Position numbers and translations under genes: made by a program
In this document: in pieces, positions 46,150 through 57,669 of the stretch
Numbering within the stretch: position 1 is the stretch's first letter
Layout: every line of letters begins with the position of its first letter
The notes under the pieces: generated by a model
Seen by the model: the letters and a program-made list of their open reading frames with translations, nothing else
Database searches by the model: none
What the model was told of the DNA's origin: nothing
NCBI RefSeq assembly: GCF_041260155.1
Contig: NW_027248393.1
Location: 248,001-312,000 of the forward strand
Origin: Ptychodera flava
Lineage: Eukaryota > Hemichordata > Enteropneusta > Ptychoderidae
Length of the DNA stretch: 64,000 nt
Direction of reading: 5' to 3'

Positions 46150-47240
46150 TCTTATTGGTGTAGTCTTTAGCACGTAAGACGGTGGGGGGGGGGGGAATCG
46201 CACGCGTGGCGCCGAAGGCGGGAGCTTGGCATTCCGAAAGTATACGTTGACACAAGGGACTGTTATCTGCTGCAGGAATTGGGTTGCTATTAATTATTCA
46301 TAAGGTATGACATCGAGAAAAGGGCGGAGACAAAGGACGAAATTTGCCGGCTGTCGCCATCATGGGTTTGTACTGTTTCCAATTGGCTATACAGTCATCG
46401 GTGACCATAGGGGTAGCTTTTGTGTCCGTCCCTAGGGGTGGGTAGGTGTTTTGTTGTATTGCCAATAAAGGTTTATTCTGCCAAACTTTGGTGTTCGGTC
46501 TTGCACTGCCCTTGATAATTTTGCGTAAACGTTTTATCAGCATGCTGCATCTATCATCTAATCAGCTTGATTGCCTAATTCGCCAAGCATGTAAGGTAGT
46601 AATTTAGTCTATTATCTGATGAGTTTGAGTGCCTAATTTGCCAAAGTGAGCAAGGGTAAATTACTTATCTGTGGACGCTGTCACCAGATTATCACCGGAT
46701 TAACTTTGACAAAGTCAACAACGAGCGTACCAGCAAGTTTATACCTTGCTGGTACTTCGTTGTTGACTTTGTCAAATTTAATCCGGTGATAATCTGGTGA
46801 CAGCGTACACAGATTAGTAATTTACCCTTGCTTACTTTGGCAAACTCATCAGATAATAGACTAAATTACTACCTTGCTTGCTTTGGCGAATTAGGCAATC
46901 AAACTAGTCATATAATAGATGCAGCATGCTGATAAAACGTTTACGCAAGACCAAAACAGCAAAGTTTGGTAGTATAAACCTTTATTAGCAATACAACAAA
47001 ACGCTACCCACCCCTGGGGACGGACACAAAGGCTACCCCTTATGCGGTGACCTGCGACCATCTTCACCTGTCAATCATTTGCTCTGCGTTAGGTTACAAC
47101 AGGGTTTCCCTGCTGATGTCGCTGAGGGCGCAGCGGAAGACAACAGCCCTCGTGCCTTACGGCACTTGCCGCTCGCTTGCGATTGCCCCCACCGTCCTGT
47201 ATGCGAGAGACTACAGCAATAATCGTGATCAGTCTAACAG
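46150..47240. repeat. Large foldback, arms about 330 bp plus outer similarity
   Basis: Reverse-complement arms meet at about 46738 (accagcaagtttataccttgctggt). Each arm carries 'gtcaccagattatcaccgga', 'tagtctattatctgatgag', 'ggcgaattaggcaatcaa' or its mirror, and 'aaaacgtttacgcaa'. The arms are clear from about 46405 to 47045. Beyond them, 'tgtagtctttagcacgtaag..ggtggggg' (46158) mirrors 47160-47230. The element sits where receptor A's block departs from receptor B's, so it inserted after the duplication or was lost from B. Confidence 0.88.
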
Positions 47241-47257
47241 AAATACTATATGGCGTC

Positions 47258-47540
47258 AAATTGCCCCACGCCAGGAGGCCAAACCGTCTCCAATGCTACA
47301 AGGGCACATAAACCCATGTATTCTGGCAATGATATCTTTATTACACGCCTCTTCAAAGTTAAATGCAGGGAATTCTTAAACAATTTTACCATTATCGACT
47401 AGCATGAAACAAGTTTTAACGAAAATCAAAATAGCAGAGTGCGCATTGATATTTTACATCTAGCGTTCAGCGTCTACTTTAATGTCGAAAACGTTGAAGG
47501 GCTACACCGTACCGGCTAACAATGGAAACCGGTAAGTATA
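47258..47540 (+). repeat. Second copy of the 31830-32120 dispersed segment
   Basis: Same order of shared blocks as at 31830-32120, without the left arm of that copy's foldback. About 12-15% diverged. Confidence 0.85.
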
Positions 47541-48440
47541 GTTCGCATGGAGGGTCTTATACTTGAGTAGGGTCTTATAATCGAACGAGTACGATAGTGT
47601 GTTGTTTACTTATATACTGGTCAAAGACTAGTAGTGTACATGCGAAACAGTTCTCGCGCTAGTCTTTCGCTGCAATCACAGTGGAAAAAGAACAATGCTT
47701 AATATCCTAATATGTTTTCTATCCTAATATTTTACATTAAAGTCTCATTCAATAGTAAGCTTCATCGTAACTACAGTCTGTGAAATCTTCCGTACTGAAA
47801 GGTTATTTCTCGCGCATGCACTGGCAGACGATAGTTGGTAATTGCTCAGAAACGAAAGTATTACTGTTTACCCGTGCTCGTAAGGTTATGAAGTTAAATT
47901 TTCGCGCAAATGCTGGCAGTATGAGTGCGCATCGGTGAAAGAAACTTTAGTACATAAGAATGATAGTCTTGTCGCACTGATGTCAACTACATGTAACAAG
48001 TTGACCCACTTGATTTATCATGATGCGTACCAAAACTCAATATATGACCATTATATCCTGTGCAGGAGTAAACTTCCGCATAAGTTAATAATGCCAGCCT
48101 TACATGCGGGTCAGTGTCCTTCAAACATAATTGAATGCGACAATGATGCTTTGCTGACAATATATTCTGATTAATATTCTGCTGCACGAAAAATAAGGAA
48201 TAAACAATTCAGCTTGTATTCAGCAGGCCTGTATTCATGTAGACTCCTGTGAATTCATGTGTATTATTCTATCAATACAGGCAACACAGTAAGTGTAAAT
48301 TTATCTGTATTATCGCCTTTTGATGTTGCATAAAAATACCATCAAAGTTGGACAAACAAATCAAAATGCTACTGTTCCTATTGGGAACGTAATCTTGGCT
48401 TTAGTTAAGCTAACAACGGAATCAAACCAAGAGGTTAGTT
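47541..48440. repeat. Receptor A far-upstream block, duplicated at 53720-54430
   Basis: Shared blocks: 'gttctcgcgctagtctttcg', 'gtggaaaaagaacaatg', 'cgcataagttaataatgcca', 'cagcaggcctgtattcatgt' and 'ttatctgtattatcgccttt'. The sequence 'caaaccaagaggttagtttg' at its right end recurs at about 57322 and 61606. Coding content unclear. Confidence 0.75.
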
Positions 48441-48804
48441 TGCTTCATGGGTTTGCTGTTCAGCCGGTTGCGTACACGTATACCCGTATGGGGACGATGT
48501 TGAAGTGGGGGCGGGCCGGGTTGGGCGCAGGCCGTGGTCTCTTGTGTTCATATCGAAGCCATTGTATTCACGTGGGTGCGCCGCTGCTCTAAATTATGAC
48601 AGAAAAAAATGTCAAAATTTAGAAAGCTATGGGATTTAATGCGACGGAAACAGAGAATCTCACAGCCTGAAAGTTCGATCATGTGTATAATCACAGTCCC
48701 TCTGACCTTGTCTGAGGTGAACGACCCGACATGACTTTGTAAAACATATTCGTGATTGGCTAACCCTAATGATATGCTCTTATGAATAATTAATTAACCC
48801 CCTT
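48441..48804. other. No gene seen
   Basis: Short stretch with a G-rich segment (48500-48550) resembling 61630-61690; no coding support. Confidence 0.4.
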
Positions 48805-49080
48805 TCATAGTTTCGCGGTTTCCCAGCGTTATCTGCCAGAGTTTGATTCTTGTGTAGCAGAGCGAAAATTATGCTCTGGTTCGCGAGAATGCTCTCTGCT
48901 AAATGGCTTGACCCTTTGAACCCGGCTTGCAAAAAATGTTCGTATGACGTCATAGGTCACCATGGGGTCAGGGTGCATTCTCGCGCGCCAGAGCATAATT
49001 TTCGCTCCGCGGACCTACGCAAAAATCAAGCTCAGGCAGCTTATATTACGCTTGGAAACCGCGGAAATTAATAGAAGCTC
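48805..49080. repeat. Foldback, arms about 85 bp
   Basis: 'tttcgcggtttcccagcgtta' and 'agcgaaaattatgctctgg...cgcgagaatgc' on the left (48811-48893) are mirrored on the right (48980-49068) as 'gcattctcgcgcgccagagc', 'ataattttcgct' and 'gcttggaaaccgcgg'. No coding sequence. Confidence 0.88.
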
Positions 49081-49986
49081 TTATGGACGCAGTACCTAGT
49101 TTATAGAACGAAAATGCACTGACAAAGCGAAATTCCGGGGTCTCACTATTAACCACGTGACATAATCGTCTAGTATTCAAAGGTAAAACTACCTTTCTAG
49201 GTTATTCTGCCATTGCTTAATCATTCAAATAAGTAAATAGCAATTGGAGAAAGCTTTTTATTGATAAGCAAATAAGGGTAATGAAAGTGATCTACTAAAT
49301 GTAAACATGACCTTGAAAAATGTTCTTGACTTATCCAAACTACACTTATTCGAAAATAACAACTTTATCATCACATGCACGCGTACGGTCTTGCGACATC
49401 CCTCAGCCTATCGTGTTCGACACGAACTGTGTAGTTTTTACACATCATAAAAAAAACCTAGATGTTATTCCCCTAAGAACGTGTTCACTATGATTAAATC
49501 GAACCCTGTTATATTCGACAAAAGAGGGATTTACAAATCCCTCTCACAAGAATCCGTTTCGAATCATTGTTACTTTTATCTTCTGTTACCAGATTAGGAC
49601 GGCGTCATGATTGAGTCTAAACATCTTTGGAATTTGGCATTTGCGACTCATTTAATACAGCTAGTTTTAACTTCAAGTCTACTGATTGTCAACCTTCACT
49701 TTTCGGTTCCTCTTCAACTTTCGTACTACCGATAATACAATGTAATAATCCATATAAGATAAACTGTGTTGAGTATTTTGCGTGTTCGTGACATTAGCAA
49801 ACAAAGCGTGTACGCGTTACAAACATCAAACATTGCAGGCTGCCATGTTGCTCATATGTCTTTCTGAAGTCCTCGCTAATGTGTACTTCATGCAAAGATT
49901 TCGTTTTTAAGTTACGTAACACTTCAAAAATATTAGGGTCGGGTAACCGAAACCATATTAGATTTATTTCGCCTGTTGTCTGATAA

Positions 49987-50077
<91 letters not shown>

Positions 50078-50110
50078 GTACTATCTCTGCATATGACATA
50101 AAACGTGGCC
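49080..50110 (+). repeat. Duplicated receptor 3'-flank block (copy 2, beside receptor B)
   Basis: Diverged partner of 36990-38000, lying just beyond receptor B's stop. Contains the long (GAT)n run. Confidence 0.6.
49987..50076. repeat. (GAT)n microsatellite, about 30 units
   Basis: Uninterrupted trinucleotide run 136 bp past receptor B's stop codon. Poly-Ser and poly-Ile frames across it are artefacts. The equivalent site near 37850 has only a few such triplets. Confidence 0.98.
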
Positions 50111-50211
50111 CAGGCGAAAATGATGTTGTTAGTGTATGAACTGTACAAGTAACCTCTAAATGTGGAAGACTAGATACATGTACAAGAAAGCTAATCCGAT
50201 GCTCATCTGCG

Positions 50212-50560
50212 TCAATTTGGCTTTAGCTTATCGTTATCGTCCGTTCTGCGTTCAGTATCGTGAGTGAGCTCCCAGTAATCATGATCCGATGCCTGATCTT
50301 CAACGCCAAGGCTTTGGTATAGCGAAACGGGAATATTTCTCAACTCTGTGTATGAGTCCTCTGGTGGGTGATTCCCATTGCCTCTTGGAGTGAGACTCTG
50401 ATACGCATGCTCAGGAAGGCGATTGCCTTGTACCAAATCTGTATACCCGGACTGGTCTGCTGAAATGGGTAGAGAACCAACATTCGCCGTCTCAGTTTGG
50501 AACTCATGTCCAGGGATGGTATATTCATTGTTAGCATCCTGTCCTTCCCTTAACTTTTTC
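50212..50560 (-). CDS. Receptor B, last exon: cytoplasmic tail with five YxxL motifs
   Basis: Acceptor AATTTACAG, 349 nt, phase 2 in, TGA stop at 50212-50214: the same length and structure as receptor A's tail exon. The tail reads KKLREGQDANNEYTIP and keeps YTDL, YQSL, YTEL, YQSL and YWEL at the same positions, with YTEL-x7-YQSL as the ITAM-spaced pair. The membrane-proximal third differs clearly from A. The last 240 nt or so, covering all five motifs and the first bases past the stop, are about 97% identical to A. The reading frame is intact. Function inferred as a signalling or endocytic tail. Confidence 0.85.
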
Positions 50561-51484
50561 CTGTAAATTAACACAATAAAGATAGTCAATAATGACGAAC
50601 TTTTTGTTGAAATTATTCTGAAGGTGGTGTTTCGTGACATCGACATTTGTCTTTTCGTAATGTGTCACGTCTCTGACATCGAGGGATTGAGGTCGCTCGT
50701 GCTGTTCTGACCATCATCGTACATCCTTCTATAATCTAACTGTTCAAATATACAGGTGTACATTATAAGAAACTGACATCCTAGTTGTCGGAACAAAATT
50801 ACGGCTTTCAACTTTCAATAAAAGGAAACGTTTGTGTAAGTTGTAATCTGTGTTCGATGTGAAAATCATGTTTTCTTGTTCATTTAAAACATTTGTATGT
50901 CAGTGAAGAATTGAAGTATTTACATTATCCTCTCTGAAAGACAATCAACGATATTGCTACTTCAAATGTCACTGGTTGTATTTTTAAAGGAAAAAAGTAA
51001 ATGTTGGAGCTTTTGTTGGATTTTGATAATTGGTTCCAATCTCTTAAAGACACTAGTACTGCATCTAGACAAGAGTCGACGTATTGCATCACGACACATT
51101 TTATGAAAAAAAGGTTGAAAGTTTGCAATCCTGCATTGCCCTTCATAACGTCAATAAATCTTTGAACCCTCTAGGAAAAGAGATAGAGTCCTTTTTAAAT
51201 TTAACCGCTTCTCGGATTATATCATGACAGTGGTGTTTCTTTAACAATGAAGTGAGCTTACTTGTCAAATAAGTAAGGTCTCAGTATATAAGCGAATGTG
51301 AATGCAATCACGATGTTTGCTCAAGTTGACTATCCAAGCAAAGGGGTGTGTCGCAGATAGCCGATACTGTACAGAGCTGAGTGAACTCCTTGCGCATTTG
51401 ATGCTGACACATATACAAACTGCGTTAAATCGGAATCGGTATAACTATGTATCCACGAAGAATTCATAGCCTTGACATTCTTAC
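50561..51484 (-). other. Receptor B intron between transmembrane and tail exons
   Basis: 924 bp, donor GTAAG and acceptor ACAG, equivalent to 42169-43229 in A. No exon recognised. Confidence 0.7.
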
Positions 51485-51563
51485 CTCCTACACCTCAGAA
51501 GAATCACTCCTATTATTAAGGCCACTACCAATAAAGCCAGTGCACCAACTACAGAGAGAACGA
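51485..51563 (-). CDS. Receptor B, transmembrane exon
   Basis: A 79-nt exon, acceptor CTTCTCAG and donor AG/GTAAG, phase 1 in and phase 2 out. It codes IVLSVVGALALLVVALIIGV followed by ILLRCRR, a transmembrane helix with a basic cytoplasmic edge and a conserved membrane-proximal cysteine, as in A. Joins in frame to the stalk exon (52283-52651) and the tail exon (50212-50560). Confidence 0.85.
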
Positions 51564-51913
51564 CTGAGAAGGTAAAAGAAAATAAATGTAAAAAGTATTA
51601 TTGGTTATTCTCGCATGTTGCGTCAATGTCACGTTTTACCCTTATGAACGTTTTCATCTTTACTCTGAATAATATAATGTATCTCTGCAGTGAAACGCTT
51701 GAACCTGCGTTCATGCTTCGCTGTGATGTCATCTTCATTATCGAAACTCACAAAATGCACATTTTGAATTAAACCCCTTGGCTATAAATCATGAAGACTC
51801 GCTTATATGTGAATCTCTTTGCTTCCATCTAACATTTAGAAATAATCTTAATTCTTCAAACTCCATTGCGCCGACTGGATAAGTACAATAAAATTTGACG
51901 AACAGTTATTACG

Positions 51914-52266
51914 TTAAGGTAGAATGCGCGTCGGGGACAGAAATTCAAGCTTTAAAATTTCAACAATTCTCCTCTGATCTACCACTTGTGGGGGTTCATT
52001 TTAAACTTCTTGATGAAAGAAAAGTTTTTATCGTCTTATTTTTCAAAAATTTATTTTTTTGCTCATAGAGTTAACACAGGGATGGTGGCCATTTTAAATT
52101 TCAAATATCGGTAAATCTTCTGTACTTTTGTCTCCATAGTACCATAATTTGCACCATGACCCCCGATTTGTATTCTTGATTTTCAAAGAAAATGGATGAA
52201 AGATTACTTGAGGAAAATTTGAGCAGAAGTTTAAGTCTCTCGGTTTCGAGGCGCATACTACCTTAA
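51914..52266 (+). mobile_element. TTAA-flanked MITE inside receptor B's intron
   Basis: TTAA at 51914-51917 and 52263-52266; body of 345 bp starting GGTAGAATGCGCGTCGGGGA and ending GAGGCGCATACTACC. Receptor A lacks it at the matching place (gacgtaaaaagaggtg near 43632), which shows a single target copy there and two in B. It ends 17 bp from the stalk exon's donor site. Confidence 0.9.
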
Positions 52267-52282
52267 AGAAGTGCATGCTTAC

Positions 52283-52651
52283 TGATACTATTCCCAGGCG
52301 AACTCTGCTCGGTCGTTGCTGGTGTTTCTAATTTAATTGAAGTCAGACTGGAAGCCGTCGACCTCGACCACGTTAATGTAATAGCTTCGTGTGTTGATAC
52401 GCCCGTCTTCAGTGTACTGACATTTGTAGTAGTTGCTGTACTGACCTTCCCTGAGGAAGGGGTTAAGGTTGTCGTACTGGCGGGAGTTGAAAAGTACGAA
52501 CTAAAGGTGGAGGATTTGGATATGGTATCCATTGTTGATGGATGTGGTCGTTGCGTTGTCGAGGAAGTCGAAGGAACTGGTACGGCAGGTGGGAGTGGCG
52601 GGGGAGGTGGCAAACGCGCACAATGGCAAAGGAGGGTCATTATCGATGCCC
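52283..52651 (-). CDS. Receptor B, stalk exon (Pro-rich start, Ser/Thr-rich body)
   Basis: A 369-nt exon, acceptor ACTAAAACAG and donor GTAAGC, phase 1 on both sides. It begins GASIMTLLCHCARLPPPPPL, then a Pro-rich run, then a long mucin-like Ser/Thr region (SSTFSSYFSTPASTTTLTPS, ATTTNVSTLK, PATTEQSSPGNS). About half of that region is Ser/Thr, so heavy O-glycosylation is likely. The CHCARLPP start is kept in receptors A and F. Exon and phase agreement with A is exact at the 3' side. Ectodomain exons further upstream were not found. Confidence 0.78.
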
Positions 52652-54430
52652 CTGTTTTAGTGTCGAAACAAATGTTCATTATATCGCTTACTCCTGTGTT
52701 CAAAGTTAACGTGTCCCTGGAGTCAAAGATCTGTTAGTGTAACCTATAGAAGGAAAGAAAAAAATATTTGGGTTTTATTGAATTTTTGACACAAAACTAC
52801 GCTTAAAATCTTCAATCGTAACTCATTTTTATATTTCTTGCATTGCTTCTTTGTATGAGTGGACTTTGTTCAAACAAATGACACCATTATTTATGAAATT
52901 CAAATATTCCAACATTCTGACACCATGCACGGTACATTCACATATGTTACAGTGTAGTAAGAATTATCTCAGGCCGTGAAAACGTCATTAGGCAGTGTTC
53001 AACTCAGAACGTTGTCTTAAATATTTAGCTTTGAAAGTAATTTTTTTCGAATTCCTAATCCCTTTAAAATTTGTGTGCGATGTGTGATAGCGAGTATGTG
53101 AGTGTGAGCGCCTCGTGAACTCTACAGCGCGAGGAAGGGTTGCGATAAGAAAAATTGCAACAGCTTAGCTCGATAATTGAACCGTCCCCTTTAAGGGTGG
53201 GGGTCTTGGCCGAGCGGTTTTGACTGTGATGTCTTCGCTATGAGCTCGAATACGATCGAAACTCTATGAATTTCCTGCTTCCTGTTGGTTTCAAAGAGTA
53301 GGAATATGGTACCTATACCTAGTTGTCCTTAAATCGACCGTGAATAACAATACCTTTTTTATTTCGTCGACAGTTGTTAGTCATGTTGTCTTACTCTTAC
53401 AGATAATTAAAATACGTACTTACGCGGCAGAATATATATAATACATATATCAAGGTCCCGTCTTTGTACTCTAGTTTGATGAGCGATAATGTTATTGTAT
53501 TCTTATTTGCTTGAGGTTTCCTCCGGAATAAAAATGACGCGACAGGTTCATCAGACTCGGCACGCCCAAAAGATCACATGATGGCGGTATAAGCAAAGCC
53601 ATGTGGACAAGCGCGTACAGAAATACATTTCTATGCGCGTTTGCGCTCGTGAGTTTGTTTGTACTGTGGGTCCATTCGAATTCCGGGTTTGACCTATTGC
53701 GCCACAGCCCCGGTTCTGATCGGGTAGTGTGTTGTTTCCTTGTCTACTTGTCAAAGACTGGTGTACATGCGAAAACAGTTCTCGCGTTGGTCTTTCGCTG
53801 CAATCGCGATGGAAAAAGAACAATGTTTAATAACCTAATATGTTTTCCTTTAAGTCTCATTCAATAGTAAGCTACATCGTGACTATCGCCTGTGATATCT
53901 TCTGCTCATAAGTTTGACATTATATTTTCGTGCAAAGACCGGGTATGCGTGCGCTCCGGTGCAAGAAACTGTGCACACGTAATAATGATTGCCTTGTCGC
54001 ACTGATGTCAACTAATAAGTTGACCCAAGTGATTGATGCGTACCAAAACTCAGTATATGACCGTTATATTCTGTGGAGGGAGTAAACTTCCGCATAACTT
54101 GATAATGCCAGCTTTACATCCGGGTCGATGTCCCTCAAACTTAATTGAATACGACAGCGATGCTCTGCTGACAATATGTTCTGATCAATATTCTGCTTCA
54201 CCCAAAATAAGAAAAATAATTCAGCTTGTATTCTGCAGGCCTGTATTCATGTGGACTCCTGTGAATTCACGTGTATTATTCTATCAATACAGGCAACACA
54301 GTTAGTTTAAATTTATCTGTATTATCGCCTTTTGATGCTGCATAAAAATACCATCAAAGTTGAAAAAACAAATCAAAATGCCAGTGTTCCTATTGGGAAC
54401 GTAATCTTGGAGGTAATAGTTAAAGGCATG
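52652..54430. repeat. Receptor B upstream block, duplicated in receptor A
   Basis: Matches 45203-46100 and then 47580-48430, skipping the foldback and dispersed repeat present in A. This is the region where upstream receptor exons should lie. I could not identify a signal peptide or domain. Confidence 0.7.
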
Positions 54431-54599
54431 ATTTACTCATGTTAGTTTGATAACTTTCATGTTAAAAGGGAATGACTCGGAGAACGTGACAGTTTCTCAC
54501 ATGGAGTATGTATAATATTAAATTTCATTATTTGCACCGATTGGCTTGATTTCTTTCGTAAAAAATTCTATAATATAGAAACCAAGAAATGATCATACC

Positions 54600-54960
54600 G
54601 GTAAAGTCTATAATGAAAGAATTTATAAAAATACTTCTTTAGTGAAATAATACTTTGTCTTGTAAGCCAAAATTGCAGAAATATTACGCTAAAATATTGA
54701 GTCTGATGTTATAAATTAGTACGCCACCAATATTGTGTGCTAGTACGACAAAAAAGGCGGTGAAGTCAGCAAGTTTCTTGTAATAGACAATTTACTGCAA
54801 CTGATAACTAAATCAAGGGGATAAAATTCTAAATTATCAAGAAATCGCGATGTATGTGTTTAACTATGATGGGACGGTACAGGACTCCTCTCAAGCAATT
54901 TCAAAGTGATTAAGTTACCTGTTGTGTAAATAGATGCGTCCCTCTGGCATCGTCGTAAAC
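54600..54960 (+). repeat. Start of a third 3'-flank block
   Basis: 'gggataaaattctaaa...tatcaag', 'gggacggtacaggactcctctcaa' and 'aaagtgattaagt' resemble 36835-36955 in the same order. Marks the beginning of the next duplication unit toward receptor C. Confidence 0.6.
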
Positions 54961-56610
54961 CACCCACCCCTTTGCGGCAACAGCTTGGCAATACCCGCAA
55001 AAATGCCATGGTTGATTTCGAAGAGATTCGTTGATCTATCGCTGGTTTAGAGCGCTAGCTGAACGGAGCCAATCAGAAAGTCCGTCTCATAAAACCGTAT
55101 ACATTATTATAATTACTATTATATTATATCATGCTACCATGCGCCATTCTGATTGGACGAGAGCGATGCTAAAATATTGTTTTAGCACTGATAGCAGTGG
55201 TAAAACGGGCCCCTAAACAAGCATTTTTGAAAAATCCCGGTCGGTGCATTTGAACGATGTGGCTCTGAACTTAATCCGAAACAGTCCGCTTTGTTTTAAA
55301 GACCGAGTTCGAATTTCGATACAGAGATAAAGTATGGGTCTGTAACTCACCTCTTTGTGAAAGTAAGCGGTCGATGATGAAAGAAATCTCCGAAGCAACA
55401 CATATATTTTGGTATGATAATGTACGAAATTGTATAGGGTAACAGCGCACTGTGTAGTTTGCTTGATCGATTCAGCAGGAGTCGAGACGCGACATACCGC
55501 TCTTTAAAACGAAGCTACTATTCGTTCATACACAAATAAATTGAAACTTCCTCACAGTAACGGTACGTCAGATATTCCTTCCTAAAGTTGGGCTGTAACA
55601 GACCAGGGTGTTCTTACGATGTAGTTGTAGCCCAAGAATTTGAAGAAGTTCAAAATAACAATGCGATCATTCCTGGCGACTGCGACGAAAATCGCTGTGT
55701 CAGCGTCCAGCTCTCGCTGAATCGGGCAACACACTCTGCTCGCATATTACAACTATTCATACAGTCGCCGTAATCCATGTCTGGATTATTTCAAAACTGC
55801 ACGTTTTCTGGCACAAATTATCCATCCAAAATATCCATCCAAAAGAGAACCTGTAACCCCACTGCACCATCTCCTCTGTCTGAATGTTACGACGGTTGGC
55901 GCACATCGGACTGACAGTGAATGAGACCAATCTATTTTTAGTGTACTACGCCAAAAAAAGTCAGCGCTATTGTTTTTATGTAAATTTACGAAAAAAATTG
56001 TTACTTTTTCTTTTGCTTTGAACTCTTGACCCATTTCTGTGTCTGAAGCAGTTCGTGTTGCATGTAAAATATTACTGAAATTTTGATGAACGTAATGCGT
56101 ATGTTATCGTAGGATATTGTGTTCGTGTGTTGTCAACGTAATCCAAACTTATAAAAATGCTCGGTCTCGGGCGATGATTTTCCGACGTTCGATCTCTCAG
56201 ACGTCCGTTTTCTGCATTTTGGGCTGAAACTGACGAAAATGCCGGACCAAGACGACAAAGACACACAAGTTGATATAATATAATAGCAATAACCCCTTCG
56301 CAGTCGGGTATACACTCGACTTTGGTACAATTCGCTCCATATAGCACGCGCCTATCGGCTGTATCTGCGCGTTCACTGTAGAACGGTTTCAAGGGACCCT
56401 TGGATGGATGCCAGAACAAGTCTCGCGCGCGCGCTCTGTACGTACGTATGTGTGTAGTGCACACACTCCAAAACTTGCAGAAGCGCGTCCGAGGTAGCGT
56501 TCCACACTGGCGCGATAAAATCGGAAGAAAAATTGTTGACATTGCACGAAAACGGTTACTACTCCGACATTTTGATGCCCCGATCAGGAATGTAAGATGT
56601 ATAATAATAA

Positions 56611-56737
56611 GGTTATTACGAAAATACCGCAAAGGATGCACGAGGACATTGGCGCCGCGCATCGCCCTCCGCTTCGCGTCGGGCGATACGCTGCGCCAAT
56701 GTCCTCGTGCATCCTTTGCGGTATTTTCGTAATAACC
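56611..56737. repeat. Palindrome with 45-bp perfect arms and 37-bp GC-rich loop
   Basis: GGTTATTACGAAAATACCGC begins the left arm (56611-56655), and its exact reverse complement ends the right arm (56693-56737). The loop itself is GC-rich and partly self-complementary (catcgccc...gggcgat). Confidence 0.95.
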
Positions 56738-56989
56738 TCATAGTAGCAATACACAACGATGGATGATCTTAGTGCTCACGCTCACTGGCGACAAAGAGCG
56801 CGCGCTGTGTAATGTTTTTGGACACAAACAGCTATATCCACACCAAATAGACATCATAAATATATTTTTTAGGAAAATACGATTTTCTTTGCACAAGGAC
56901 GTCGGCAAGCAGTGGCAAGTCTGTATTCTACCAACCAATGTGGAGCAACCGGCCACACGCCTCGCTGTGTACAGTTGCCGTCCCAGACG

Positions 56990-57420
56990 TAGTACAACAC
57001 CGCTGTGTAAAACCCGTTGGCCAAACCATTGATAATGAATTTCCTTTTAATACTACAAGTTATGTATAAACGTTTATGTATCGATTCCTTCATTTAAGTT
57101 CACACTGACAGCTTTCTTATCGTGCTGTATGTATATTCATGGAGCTGGAAAACGTATGAATGATATAGAAATGTCCATGAGGAAGCCTAGTGGTATCGCT
57201 ATACGCTAGAGTCCGATCGTCTCTACAGCCAAAATCACAGTCCTCGGCAGATTGCACAGTTGCTCAAGTCCGGTTATGTTTCATTAATTCATCACCAAAG
57301 TTAAGCTAACAACGGACTCGAACCAAGAGGTTAGTTTGCTCATTTGTTCAATCACAGTCCTTCTATCCACTGGTTCAATATGAAGTGCAAAGTTATTTGA
57401 GTGGTAAAATACCTGATACA
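56990..57420. repeat. Segment repeated at 61275-61640
   Basis: Shared blocks: 'accattgat.ataa', 'ttcatttaagttcaca/ttcatttaggtttatg', 'tccgatcgtct', 'acagccaa.atcac' and 'gaaccaagaggttagtttgc'. Part of the receptor duplication flanks. Confidence 0.65.
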
Positions 57421-57669
57421 ATTCATTCACTTGTGACATGTTTTACGGGTATTTGAAGTAGGACAGGCACCACTAATGCCAGGGATAAGAGTGTTGCTGC
57501 AATAATTTCCCTATACTTCGCCGAAGTGTTCTTACGGATGTGCCAAGCGTATCGTACTACGGTATCCTGGTTGTGTTCCATGTCACAGAGCATGATCCGC
57601 CGCCTGAGATTCCGAACTAAGACTTGACATGGCGCCATACCAGTATTGCACAATTATGTGCTTAGACGA

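Larger units (their letters stand above)
54961..57660. other. No gene confirmed; more GC-rich segment with a palindrome
   Basis: DNA at 55470-57000 is richer in CpG than its surroundings. It carries a 196-codon minus-strand frame (56072-56662) that begins inside a palindrome, has no domain, and is overlapped by plus-strand frames; I do not call it a gene. 56990-57420 resembles 61275-61640. Confidence 0.4.

Noticed and set aside
48104-48178. Possible upstream receptor exon of 75 nt, with matching acceptor and donor at 54118-54192 in receptor B's block
   Set aside because: Both copies are open and ungapped, but most differences between them change the amino acid (8 of 10 changed codons), so coding constraint is not supported. 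It is more likely non-coding DNA in the duplicated block.
49794-50148. Poly-Ser and poly-Ile frames
   Set aside because: They are translations of the (GAT)n microsatellite.
56072-56662. 196-codon minus-strand open frame
   Set aside because: It starts inside a palindrome, has no domain or protein-like pattern, is overlapped by plus-strand frames in the same CpG-rich DNA, and lacks splice or start context.
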